The translations under genes were made by a program, and so were the position numbers. DNA of 64,000 nucleotides, taken from NCBI GenBank assembly GCA_020152595.1, contig JAIGNY010001483.1:500001-564000 (forward strand). The letters are read 5' to 3'. Shown in pieces: positions 1 to 10,200 of this stretch. The notes beneath the pieces are model-generated. The model did no database searches, was not told where the DNA came from, and was given only the letters and a program-made list of their open reading frames with translations. Within the stretch, counting starts at the first letter, position 1. Each line of letters begins with the position of its first letter. This DNA comes from Chiridota heheva (lineage: Eukaryota; Echinodermata; Holothuroidea; Apodida; Chiridotidae).

Positions 1-1670
1 ACACACGCGCGTACCACGCGATTTGGCTTCAATTTGAACGCATTTCATATCTATAAAATGCGCAATTTCTCATAGCTTCCAGGAGCTTCTCCCGCTGGAC
101 TCCCATCGAGGATTCGCCCCTGGACCCTCTCGGGGCCCTTAGGCAAGACCCTGGATCCTACGCCGTGAGGTTTTGCGCTACGCGCAAAGCAATATCGCCT
201 TACGGCTACATACTTTCGGTTACCCCCATCAAAAATACTTCTCGCCGCTCATGGTTGCCCCCCCCCCCCTCCACAAAAATAATAGTAATAAATAAATTCC
301 GGCTACGCCAGTGGAAGTATCACTGGCACATAGTCTCACTGTATTTATAACTATACTTATGCTTGTAAATATAGGTTAGTACCGGCCAGTACAAAAACGC
401 GGAAACGCGGAAATTTTCAAAACTTGTAATTTTATTGCTAGGAAAGTAGAACAATTATTTTAAACTAAATCCCGACATCGGATATACTTTTAAAGCTATA
501 CAAGACAGGTTAAAAGAAATTTTCGCGCTTTCCTCGTTTTCTTAAGTACCGTGTGATAACGGTGAAACTAGTTATACAAACTTCCAACTATGGTACCATC
601 GACAGCGCGGTATAAGCCCCGCAAAAAGCAAAATAATTAGGTGAAACGTCCAGAATGTTTAGGACAAGGCTCCCACATGATAGGGGTCAAGTACCAAAGT
701 GAAGAGATTCTCTTCACTTTTTTGTTTGTTTGGAAATCTGTTCAATTTTCGGGAAATATTCCTCAATTATCGGAAAATTTCCTTCAACTTTGTGAAATTT
801 GCTTCAATTTTCATGAAATTTCCTTCAATTCCGGAAATTGTCTTCAAGTTTTGGGAAGTTACTTTCATTTTGTTGGAAATTCTTTACAAATTGGCTATTG
901 GTATAAGAGACTCAAACATTTTTTTAGGTTGGTTGAGACAAATTTACAAATATGTCACACACCCCCCTCCCCAATATCAAATATAAAATAAGTTCCTGCG
1001 CCGATGTTTCTTAGTGTAGTGATGATATAACCCTAAGAAGTTCTATGTCTGTTTATTTTATTTGTAAAGTGCTGAACTTTTATCTTTGAGGGTTAAATTT
1101 CACTGTTGCCATAATGCTTGTCCACATAGCCAAACTATCAATATCTTTTAGGAAACTTTCTTCGTCTATCCTTGATTTGATTTAGGCTTTCCTCAAGAGT
1201 AAAGTGAATGGTAAAGTTGTCAATTTCCGTTGATGGTTGTTGGTAATAATGCATTGATCCCACTCTGCTTTTACCTGTTTACCAATCGAAAGGCATATAT
1301 TGTTACCGTGGATACCGTGGAGATCAGATGTACAATACAATCTAACGTTTCTGATTGGTCGAAATGTTTACACCATCACCGACAACCCAATTGATTACCG
1401 CCGCGGACAGGCGGAAGTGACGATACTAGCTGACTAGCATGATCAGATTGATTAATGAGGGTCAAGCAATTTTCTTGATACGATTTTCAACATGTTGAAA
1501 AATCGAACATCTCAACAACAAAAAATCACGCATCACTGCCCTCTGCTACTCCATATATACAGTGTACAATCAGGGAGTTGCCATTTTTCTGACAACTCCC
1601 TGGTAGGAACAAATTCGTTTTAAAAGTTTGACAAAATTTACACATGTTTATAGTAAATTATTGGAAGCTT
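1..1670. other. Upstream intergenic stretch with repeat remnants
   Basis: No gene is recognised. Bases 60-200 hold a GC-rich module (agcttccaggagcttctc, later ggaccctctcggggccc) that recurs near 2290. Bases 725-885 are a loose series of ttcaattttcggaaatttcc-like words. A run of nine or ten C occurs near 262. The small open frames at 165-350 and 641-991 have no recognisable domain. Confidence 0.5.
60..165. repeat. GC-rich dispersed module, copy 1
   Basis: Contains agcttccaggagcttctc, a tggac block and ggaccctctcggggccctta. The same order of words (agcttccgggacttcgccc, tggaccc, ccggggcccctta) appears at 2288-2370, so this is a short dispersed repeat of unknown class. Confidence 0.45.
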
Positions 1671-2068
1671 CCCTTACAAAAATTCCAGATCTGGCCAGAT
1701 ATAAAAATCCAGATCTGACCCAGATTTGTAATTCATATCAAATCCAGACCTGGCCAAGTAAAGAATTTGGCAGATTGTAAATTTAAATTTGATCTGGCCC
1801 TGATCTGGAGTTTCCAGATCAAGTTTGATCTGGGCCAGCTATAATAGCCAGATCTGTCTTTTTTTTTGGCCAGATCAAACTTTACATTTGTGTATCAAAT
1901 TGACTTTAATCAAGGTTTATATCTAGCTTGATCTGGCCAGATCAAACTTTATTTGTAAATGAAATCACTTTAATCAAGTTAGGTTTATATCTGGCTTTAT
2001 CTGGCCAGATCAAACTTTATTTACCCAGATGTAAACTTTATTAAAGCCAGATCTGGACTTTGTAAGGG
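1671..2068. mobile_element. MITE-like element with CCCTTACAAA termini
   Basis: The left end reads cccttacaaa then ttccagatctgg; the right end is the reverse complement, ccagatctggactttgtaaggg. The 398-bp interior is packed with the palindromic word CCAGATCTGG and its half GCCAGATC, in both orientations. There is no coding capacity. Inverted termini plus internal subrepeats suggest a non-autonomous DNA transposon. No clear target duplication is visible (agctt on the left, ttatc on the right), so the superfamily is not assigned. Confidence 0.65.
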
Positions 2069-3099
2069 TTATCAAACATTTTTCTTTTAGACTACACATA
2101 CTTTTCAAAGAGTGACCATAGGTCTATATCTATGCACAGAAACGTGAACAATAAATTTCTACATCATGCGTTTTCATGATTTTGTGTTTTGTATTTTGTG
2201 CAAAATAGTTCTCTTTGACATGAATTTTGACTTGTCCTATATCTCCTTCCTATGCATTGTAACGTACTTTTTTCCCCTTCAAATGTCAATTTGCGAGAGC
2301 TTCCGGGACTTCGCCCCATGGACCCCTACCGGGGCCCCTTAAGCGGACTCTTTGCTCCCCCGAAAAGCGATGTGTCACCTTAACGAACAAATCTTAAAAA
2401 TCACCCCCCACTTTTTCAGTTTTTGTAATGGAATTACGCCACTGTTGGGAGGTGATGAGGATAAGGTTAGGTGGTATGGAAGGAGAGGGGGAAGAGATGG
2501 TGGGGTTTAGGTAAGGTGGGACTAGGGAAGCTTGAGTGTATACATACAAAAATAATTATCTATTGTCTTGTTTTCTGTTATTGTATCATACTGTCATAAG
2601 GGGTTTTACACTCATAAGCTTTAGGTAGTTTTGGCAAAATGACGTCAGCCACTGTGTTTATTTTGTTTAAACCATCGTACTCTCATTTAATTTTAACCAA
2701 TCAGTAAATAATTTACAAGATGTATCTAATATCACTCGATGTATATGTATGTAAAATGTAATTGTTTGGCTGGAATAAAGTATTTGAAATGAATGAAAAT
2801 GGGCATATAAAATGCAAAACTGTTAAAAACAAAATGGAGCATAGATATATATATAAAAATAGATACAAAATATTGAAATATATAAGTCAAGACAGTGAGC
2901 CCAACTTAGATACAAACCCTGAATCTGAAATGACTTAAATGGCAAAAAGCGAATACTAAAATTTAAAAAAATGGATTAAAAACCATAACTACAAAAATAA
3001 AATTTGAATTGAATTACAAAATTAAATGGCAAAGTGAAGATTATAAAAAATTAAATATCCAAAGGGCCATAAAAATGTGGTAGTTCAGGAAGAGAAAAA
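2069..3099. other. Unassigned flank
   Basis: Apart from the GC-rich module at 2288-2370 there is a G-rich purine stretch (2450-2530). At 2765-2800 ggctggaataaagtatttg followed by aaatgaatgaaaa resembles the 3' end of a retrotransposed sequence on the + strand. No gene is supported. Confidence 0.4.
2288..2370. repeat. GC-rich dispersed module, copy 2
   Basis: Second copy of the module at 60-165, in the same orientation, with agcttccgggacttcgcccc followed by accggggccccttaagcgg. Its class is not recognised. Confidence 0.45.
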
Positions 3100-3800
3100 T
3101 AACCTGTCAAATGAATAAAAAATATAATCATTTAAAGCCTTTCTTCAAGCAGCATCAGTAAGGAATATCTTGCAGCTTAGTTTAAAAGCATCTTTGGAGT
3201 GGTTAACCTTGTTCCAGAGTTTAATACCATTGTATATATGGATGTTAGGCCATTGCTTTTGACAGATGGGGGAAAAAAGAGTTTATTTGGATTAGAAACC
3301 CTTGCTTGATTATACAGATAATTAGGTGCTTTGTCGAGGTTAATGTTAAACATTTCACTCAAGGTTAGATAGTCAACTCTTCTTTGAACGAGTCAAGCCA
3401 GTTAAGAATGGAAAGTTACAGTAGGTCAATGCCGGATCTGCAGTTCAGACGAAGTAGGAACTTTACCCACTTATTTTGTACACATTGCAGCCTGCGTAAT
3501 GTAATGTGGTATTTGGTAAGGCCTCTGAACCAGAATTTAGCACCATCATCAAGGTGAGACTGTAGTAAGGCAGAGACAACTAATTTCTTCTCCTGGAGGT
3601 CAAGGAATTTTTTTTTCTGTAGAGGAATTTCAGGCAAGAGTTGACCCTTTTGATAACTTTATCAGCCATCATTTTCCCAGATAAATCCTGCTCCAGATTT
3701 GCACGAAGGTACTTGGCAATAGACACACTTTGTATTACAATATCATTGCACATAACTTTTAAGAGTCTGGTTGTGCTTCAGCTTATGATCAGGGCACCTC
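3100..3800 (-). pseudogene. Degraded LINE reverse transcriptase C-terminus, antisense
   Basis: On the minus strand, 3637-3416 translates to a segment with LRRLQCVQNKWVKFLLRLNC, and 3362-3177 continues with a frameshift (MFNINLDKAPNYLYNQ, VKSNGLTSIY). 'LQ..QNKA.RFLL' followed by 'M..I....AP.YL' is the usual C-terminal end of CR1/jockey-type reverse transcriptases. It is 5'-truncated, frameshifted and lacks the catalytic core. It ends roughly 370 bp upstream of the PPOX start codon. Confidence 0.6.
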
Positions 3801-4170
3801 AAGACCGTAGCACACGCTTAGCAGATTGCCGTATAATACAAGTAGCAAACTTGATACATGAACATTTTTTTGGTTTTTAATTTTCAAAAGCCAAGGCTAA
3901 AGTTGGAGAAAAGATCGTTGAAGCTATGTACTACATACTTTTTCATTGCTTAACTTTTCGGTTGGTTGGTTTCACATCTGTTTCACACATCTGTTTGACA
4001 TAACTGCCTGGCTGCAGTAAGCTAAGGCTCTTTAAGTTCTTCACTGATTTTGTAATAGTGAAGTACATTCAGTAATAAATTGACAGTTTGATGGCAAAGT
4101 TTGACGTCGCTGGAGTCTCGTTCAACTTCATGACCTATTCTGACTAAAAGCTTGACGAAACTTATTTTCG
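3801..4170 (+). promoter_or_regulatory. PPOX 5' flank, probable promoter and leader
   Basis: This is the only stretch without recognisable transposon sequence between the LINE fragment (ending near 3800) and the PPOX start codon, so the core promoter and leader probably lie here. I see no clear TATA box or CpG island. The assignment rests on position alone. Confidence 0.35.
4091..4147 (+). promoter_or_regulatory. Possible upstream ORF in the PPOX leader
   Basis: An ATG at 4091 opens an 18-codon frame that stops at 4145-4147, 23 bases before the PPOX ATG and in a different frame. If transcription starts upstream of 4091, this uORF would lie in the 5' leader. The transcription start is not visible, so its presence in the mRNA is unproven. 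Confidence 0.3.
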
Positions 4171-4263
4171 ATGACAAAACGAGCTGAGTGCGTTATTCTT
4201 GGTGGTGGAATAAGCGGTTTATCCACTGCATTTTATGCAAAAACTCTAAGAATCTTCAAAAAG
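4171..4263 (+). CDS. PPOX: PPOX exon 1 (start codon, FAD-binding loop)
   Basis: Encodes residues 1-31, beginning MTKRAECVILGGGISGL. The glycine-rich GGGISG loop at residues 11-16 is the Rossmann FAD-binding signature. The ATG at 4171 puts this loop about two residues later than in human PPOX, so the start is plausible, though the bases before it (tttcg) are not an ideal initiation context. The exon ends AAG followed by the donor gtaatt, phase 0. A repeat begins only about 70 bp into the intron. Confidence 0.93.
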
Positions 4264-7200
4264 GTAATTTAACGAACTTGGCTCTTACGCCTAAAATTCA
4301 CACCCGTCCATTTTTCTTTTTCTTTTTTTATAATTAAGTCGGCGAAAATCCTTCAAGAGGACATGAACGCCAACCGAGCGTAAAGAGTATGAGTAAAAAA
4401 CAAAATTAGTAAGCAATACAACTGTTAGTAAGTTTAGCTTTGAAACAGTTGAGACTTGGTGCATGTACAATGTCTGACAGTAAAGCATTTCAATCCTTTA
4501 CTTTAGTGTGTGAGGGAAGAAAGAGTGTTTATAGGCCTAAACATTCTTTTTAGCATAGGGAACCTGGAAATTAGGGTCATGATTATTTCTTGTACACCTC
4601 ACTCACTCCCACCTCCTTATTGGTTCCCCCCAACCCCTCTGTAACAATTGCCACTGCATCCTTACAATCCAACACGTTCTCCTTGCTTGCCCCCTGTACA
4701 ACCTTCCCAGAGCTTCTCTCGCTCCCACAACTCAATTGCTGAGTTCTTCCCAAAAAAATCCTCCAGATAAAATAGTCTCTTTCCTTCAGCATGCATCCCT
4801 CTACAACCATATTTAATCCTCCTCTTCCACCCCCTCTCTACTCTGTTTTTAGTTTTACCCATGCACCTCCTCTCTCGATCACAGCTTTCTGGCTTTAATT
4901 CTTGAATTTCTCTCATTCTTCCCCTGGTCTCTTTCCTTACTACCTCTAAAATGATCTGACCTCTCAGGCACAATTTGACCTTCGTTGTCGTGGTGCCGTT
5001 AAGACCTCATCAAACAAACAAGTATTAGTTCTGACGGTGGGGATAAGTTCATCTTTATTGATGGCGACAAGATTGTTATTGATTTTATATAGCATAGGTA
5101 GCCGAGTGTTGTATCTTCTTCTGAATCTGAATCGGTTAAGTCGGCAAAAATCTTTCAAGAGGACATGAACGCCAACCGAGCGTAAAAAGTATGAGTAAAA
5201 AATAATTTAAAAAAACTAGTTAGCAATACAAGTGTTAGTAAGTTTAGCTTTGAAATAGTTGAGACTTAGTGCATGTACAATGTCTGACGTTAAAGCATTC
5301 CAATCCTTTAGTGTGTGAGGGAAGAAAGAGTGTTTATATACATTCTTTTTAGCATAGGGAACCTGGAAATTAAGGTCATGATTATTTCTTGTATTAGTTC
5401 TGACGGTGGGGATAAATTCATCTTTATTGATGGCGACAAGATTGTTATTGATTTTATATAGCATATGTAGCCGGGTGTTGAATCTTCTTGTGTTAAGCAG
5501 GGGCCAATCTAATTTATAAAGCATGTTTTTTACGCTAGATTTATAAGAGTAGTCTGCCATACAGAACCTGGCTGCTCTCTTTTGAATAGATTCAAGTTTA
5601 TCCACATCGCACTGGTGATGGGGGTCCCAGACTGCAGATGCGTACTCAAGTACTGGCCTGACTAGAGCATTATAAGCAGTGGATTTAACGTGGGACAGTT
5701 TAAAAGGTTACGTTTTAATAGGCCAAGTATAGAGTTAGCTTTCTTGGTTATGTTACGTATATGTTTATCCCATCTAAGTTTATTATCAATTTCAACACCT
5801 AGGTATGGGTGGGAGTTGACATGTTTTAGTGGCTGGTTGCATAAGGTATAAACAGGTGATTTAAAGCATTTCGTAGAGAAAATTGACAAGATGTAGCATT
5901 TAGAGCGGTTGAAATTCATTTGCCATTTGTTTTGCCATTGTTAAAGTTTGTTAAGATCATCTTGGAGGATTTGTTGGTCAGAGGGGTTATCAATTGTTCT
6001 GTACACAAGGCAGTCATCAGCAAACAGTCTAACTGTGCTGTTTATATTATCAGGGATGTCATTTACATATAAGAGGAAAAGTAATGGACCCAAGACAGTA
6101 CCTTGTGGTACTCCGGATAAAACCTGTTTAGAATCAGAGATTTCACCATCACAGACAACACGCTGGATGCGGTTGTTGAGGAATGATGCAAACCAGGCCA
6201 GGAGATTTCCAACAATGCCATAGGCGGAAAGTTTGGATAACAGGCGCTGGTGTGGGACATTATCAAAGGCTTTTGAAAAGTCAAGAATAGCCATAGAGGC
6301 GTTACTGTTTTGGTCAATTTGTTTAGAGATATCATTTATTGTTAAGAGGAGTTGTGTTTCAGTCGATCTTTTTGCACGGAAGCCATGTTGTAAATCAGTT
6401 AAGGTATTATGCTCATCAAGGAATTTCATCACATGTGAGTGGATTATATGCTGAAGGATTTTACTACAAACGCAGGTGAGGGAAACAGGTCTTGTAATTA
6501 GCTGGGTTTTGTTTATCACCCTTTTCTAAAACGCTACATATGTTTGCTTCTTTCCATTTGTTATGGATAGTACCATTATCGACAGAAGATTGACAGAGAT
6601 CACTTAGAATTTCATAGAGGTCATCAGTGTATGTTTTTAGAAACCATGGTGGTATTTGGTCAGGACCTGAGGCTTTGTTGGGGTCTAGGTTATGCAGTTG
6701 CTTTTTGACACCCTCTGGGGTAATTATAAGTTGGTTTATTTTGCTGTTGGTGAGTGGTTTAGTTACAGGGATTTGGGAGGTGTTTTATTCTGTAAAAACA
6801 CTGAAAAAGAGGTCATTTAGAATGTTAGCTTTAGTTTTACTGTCACTGCAGAGTTTACCATTATTTAGTAGATCAGACACACCTACAGAGTTACTTCTTA
6901 ATCTTTTGATATAGGACCAGAATGCCTTTGGGTTTCGTTAAGTGAGTTTTTAAGTTTATCACAGATGAAGGTGTTTCAAGCTTCTTTGAGGTTTTTACGG
7001 ACAGCCTTATTAAAGCTTTTATAGGTAGTCCAGTCATTGGCTTGTTGATCAGTTTCAGCTTTTTTAAACAGTTTATGTTTTTTCCTGCAGAGACGGCGTT
7101 GGATACGGGTGAACTAGGGCAGATTTAGTTTAGTTGAGGTGAATTTGTGAGGCGTGTTTTTATCAATAATCAGTTTAATTTCCTGTTTAAAGAAATTCCA

Positions 7201-10200
7201 TTATTCATCAACATCAATGGACTTATTGAATTGAGTATGATATTGCAGTTTAAATTTGGTCAGGTCCTCTTTTATTCGTTTTATGTTAGCTTTTTTCTTT
7301 AAATAGATTTTACGTTTAGGCAACTTTTTTCGAGGAGGGGAGATATTTAGGGTTAGTTCAACAATATCGTTGTCACTTATACCGGGAATGACATTAGCTG
7401 AGGTAACAGCTGGTGAATTGTTAGTAAAAACAAGATCAAGGATGTTGTTATCTCTGGTGGGTGACTGCACCATTTGTGTGAGATTGAATGAATTGGTCAC
7501 TTTAAGAAGAATTTTGGCTGCTTCGGAGGAAGCGTTAGTTCCTGAAATAATGTTTTGACTCCCAGTCAATATTAGGTTGGTTGAAATCACCAGCAAGAAT
7601 AACATTGTTTTTGTCAGCATTTCTACCAAGCTTTTAGAGCTGTGAACGTTTAGTGATTTAAGTAAAAGTGTACACGCCAAAAAAAGCGAGCGTGTATCGT
7701 GTATACGTGTTTACTACCGTAATTTTCGGAAATACACCAAAATTGTTCCAAAACTACGAGGCGAGGCGAAGTAAAAAAAATTGTGCAACCAGTATAGCAA
7801 AAGTACTGACTCCATTGCCCAAATAGACGCTGAATTTTGCTTTCCAAATCGAAAAAAGTTTACTTCTACGGTGTAAATCATTATTTTTTAGGATAACTTC
7901 CTTTCAATGTCATTTAAACTAAACATGGCGTAACTTTTTTGTCCTATTCGCTACGGCTTTCAAAGTTCTTCTGTAAAAATCTTGCATACTAGGCCTATGA
8001 TACCTTGCCGTAAAACATTTCAAAACTACGCCATCACCCCAGGAAGTTCTAAGTATCAGTCCTCTTGAAAAAATGGCCGCCATCTTTGCAACGCATGCAG
8101 AATTTCAGCTTTGTTAAAAGCTTTTTCTTTTTGTTTATTATGCAATATTTTTTCTTTCTTGCAAAAGTTATTTGACTCATCAGGTGATATTTACATGTAA
8201 ATGTACTGATTGTCACGATTCAAGTGTTTTTTCGTCAATTTAAGAGCTTGTAAAACGGGCCTTTATTGCGTGGGATTCAAACTTTAACTTAAGCCTTGTG
8301 GCCTCACCTTAGGCCTATTGTTAGTATACTGCGCACATTCGCAGTGCATTTTACAAGTTAGATTACTCAGATTTCAGCGAAATCAAAGTGCATAATATCC
8401 TCATTCATTGGTGATTACTGCACATTTGTGATTCGCACATTTAAAAAGGATTATGCTAATCGGGTTTAGTTTGTAAAAAGTCATTGATTAGAATTTTGTC
8501 AGCCGATATGTGTAATTTGAATCATGAATGACAATATTGATTTTCAACGGCAAGACCGACTATGAAAAACGATTACTCGCAATGAAGTATTTAGTAAACG
8601 TTTACAAGATTTGCGAGTGTGTAGCGTGTACACGCTAAACGGTCACAGCTCTACAAGCTTTTAGAGGGATTTTTTCAACTCAAGCAGGCTAGTGAGATCA
8701 TTGTGACTGGGTCTGTAAAATGTTCCTATATACATGCTCTTTTCCTTAGGAAATTGGAATTTAATCCAGATAATTTCACAGTCAGATTCTAATTTAGTGA
8801 GCTCAGTGAAAACCAGGTCATTTTTATTGCCTTTAATACACCACCATAACCATTTGAATTTCTATCTTTGCGACGACTGTATAGTTGTCTGGGAAAATTT
8901 CAGCGCTGGTAATTTTGGAATTAAGCCAGGTTTCAGTGCCAATAATGACATCTGGGTCTTTTTCTTTGATAAGACTTTCCACGGAGACCGTCTCGGTTTC
9001 GAACACTCTGAAAGTTGATAAGAAGAAGTTTTAGAACCTTCCTTTTTCCCTTATGAGATTTGTTTTCAATTTGACATCGGGATGGTGTTTGGACCCCAAG
9101 TCAAGGCCAGAAGAACAATTTTGAAGTGGCTTATATGAGTTAGTACAGTTGATGGAATTGTTAGTTGAGAAGAAAGAATCAGAGAATTCATGAAGTCACA
9201 AGTTTTACACACCCAGGTACAGCTAGAATGCTGAGATCGCTGTATTTTGAGTCATCAATTACAGCACTTAGTGTGGATCCATAGATCACAATTGTCACAC
9301 TGTACTGCTTTTTTTTTATCTCCTACACTGGAGTCCATACAGGCCACAAGGTGCTAAACATTCGAGCAAAACCAATCATCAGATGATGATGCAAGAGTAT
9401 TGTAAGCTGCATTACTAATGCCTGCACACTTACTATGAACCCACGAGTCACAATCATCACAACAAATACCCCTCTGGTTATTTTTGACAGATTTGTTGCA
9501 TTGTTTGCAAGGTCTGTTGTCAGTTTATATTGATTTTTATTGGGATTGCGGGGTCACACTTGAAATCGCAACTATAAGGATCATTAGTGTTAAGGCTGTT
9601 ACACACCGAACGTGACGCGGCGAGCGTTATCATACAGGAAATAAGTATTATAAGGAGCCGAACGTGACGCGGCGAGCGTTATCATACAGGAAATAAGTAT
9701 TATAAGGAGCGAGCGTGGCGCCGCGGCGTTATCATACAGGAAATAAGTATTATAAGAAGCGAACGTGGACGGCGTTATCATACAGGAAATAAGTATTATA
9801 AGGAGCGAAGCGTGCGCGGCGTTATCATACAGGAAATAAGTATTATAAGGAGCGAGCGTGACGCGCGGCGTTATCATACAGGAAATAAGTATTAAAAGGA
9901 GCGAGCGTGACGCGCGGCGTTATCATACAGGAAATAAGTATTATAAGGAGCGAGCGTGACGCTGGCGGCGTTATCATACAGGAAATAAGTATTATAAGGA
10001 GCCGAACGTGACGCGGCGAGCGTTATCATACAGGAAATAAGTATTATAAGGAGCCGAACGTGACGCGGCGAGCGTTATCATACAGGAAATAAGTATTATA
10101 AGGAGCGAGCGTGACGCGCGGCGAGCGTTATCATACAGGAAATAAGTATTATAAGGAGCCGAACGTGACGCGGCGAGCGTTATCATACAGGAAATAAGTA

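Larger units (their letters stand above)
5137..9596 (-). mobile_element. LINE-A: CR1-like non-LTR retrotransposon, antisense, near full length, inactive
   Basis: Read on the minus strand, the order is PHD-type zinc finger (9515-9357), endonuclease N-terminal half (about 9035-8667), a foreign hAT-like insertion (8653-7635), endonuclease C-terminal half (7634-7201), linker, reverse transcriptase (about 6640-5216), and a 3' tail with a gattcagattcag repeat. PHD finger plus APE endonuclease plus RT is a layout known for CR1-group LINEs of marine invertebrates. Stops and frameshifts break the frame in several places, and the hAT insertion disrupts the endonuclease, so it cannot be autonomous. It lies antisense to PPOX in intron 1. 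Confidence 0.85.
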
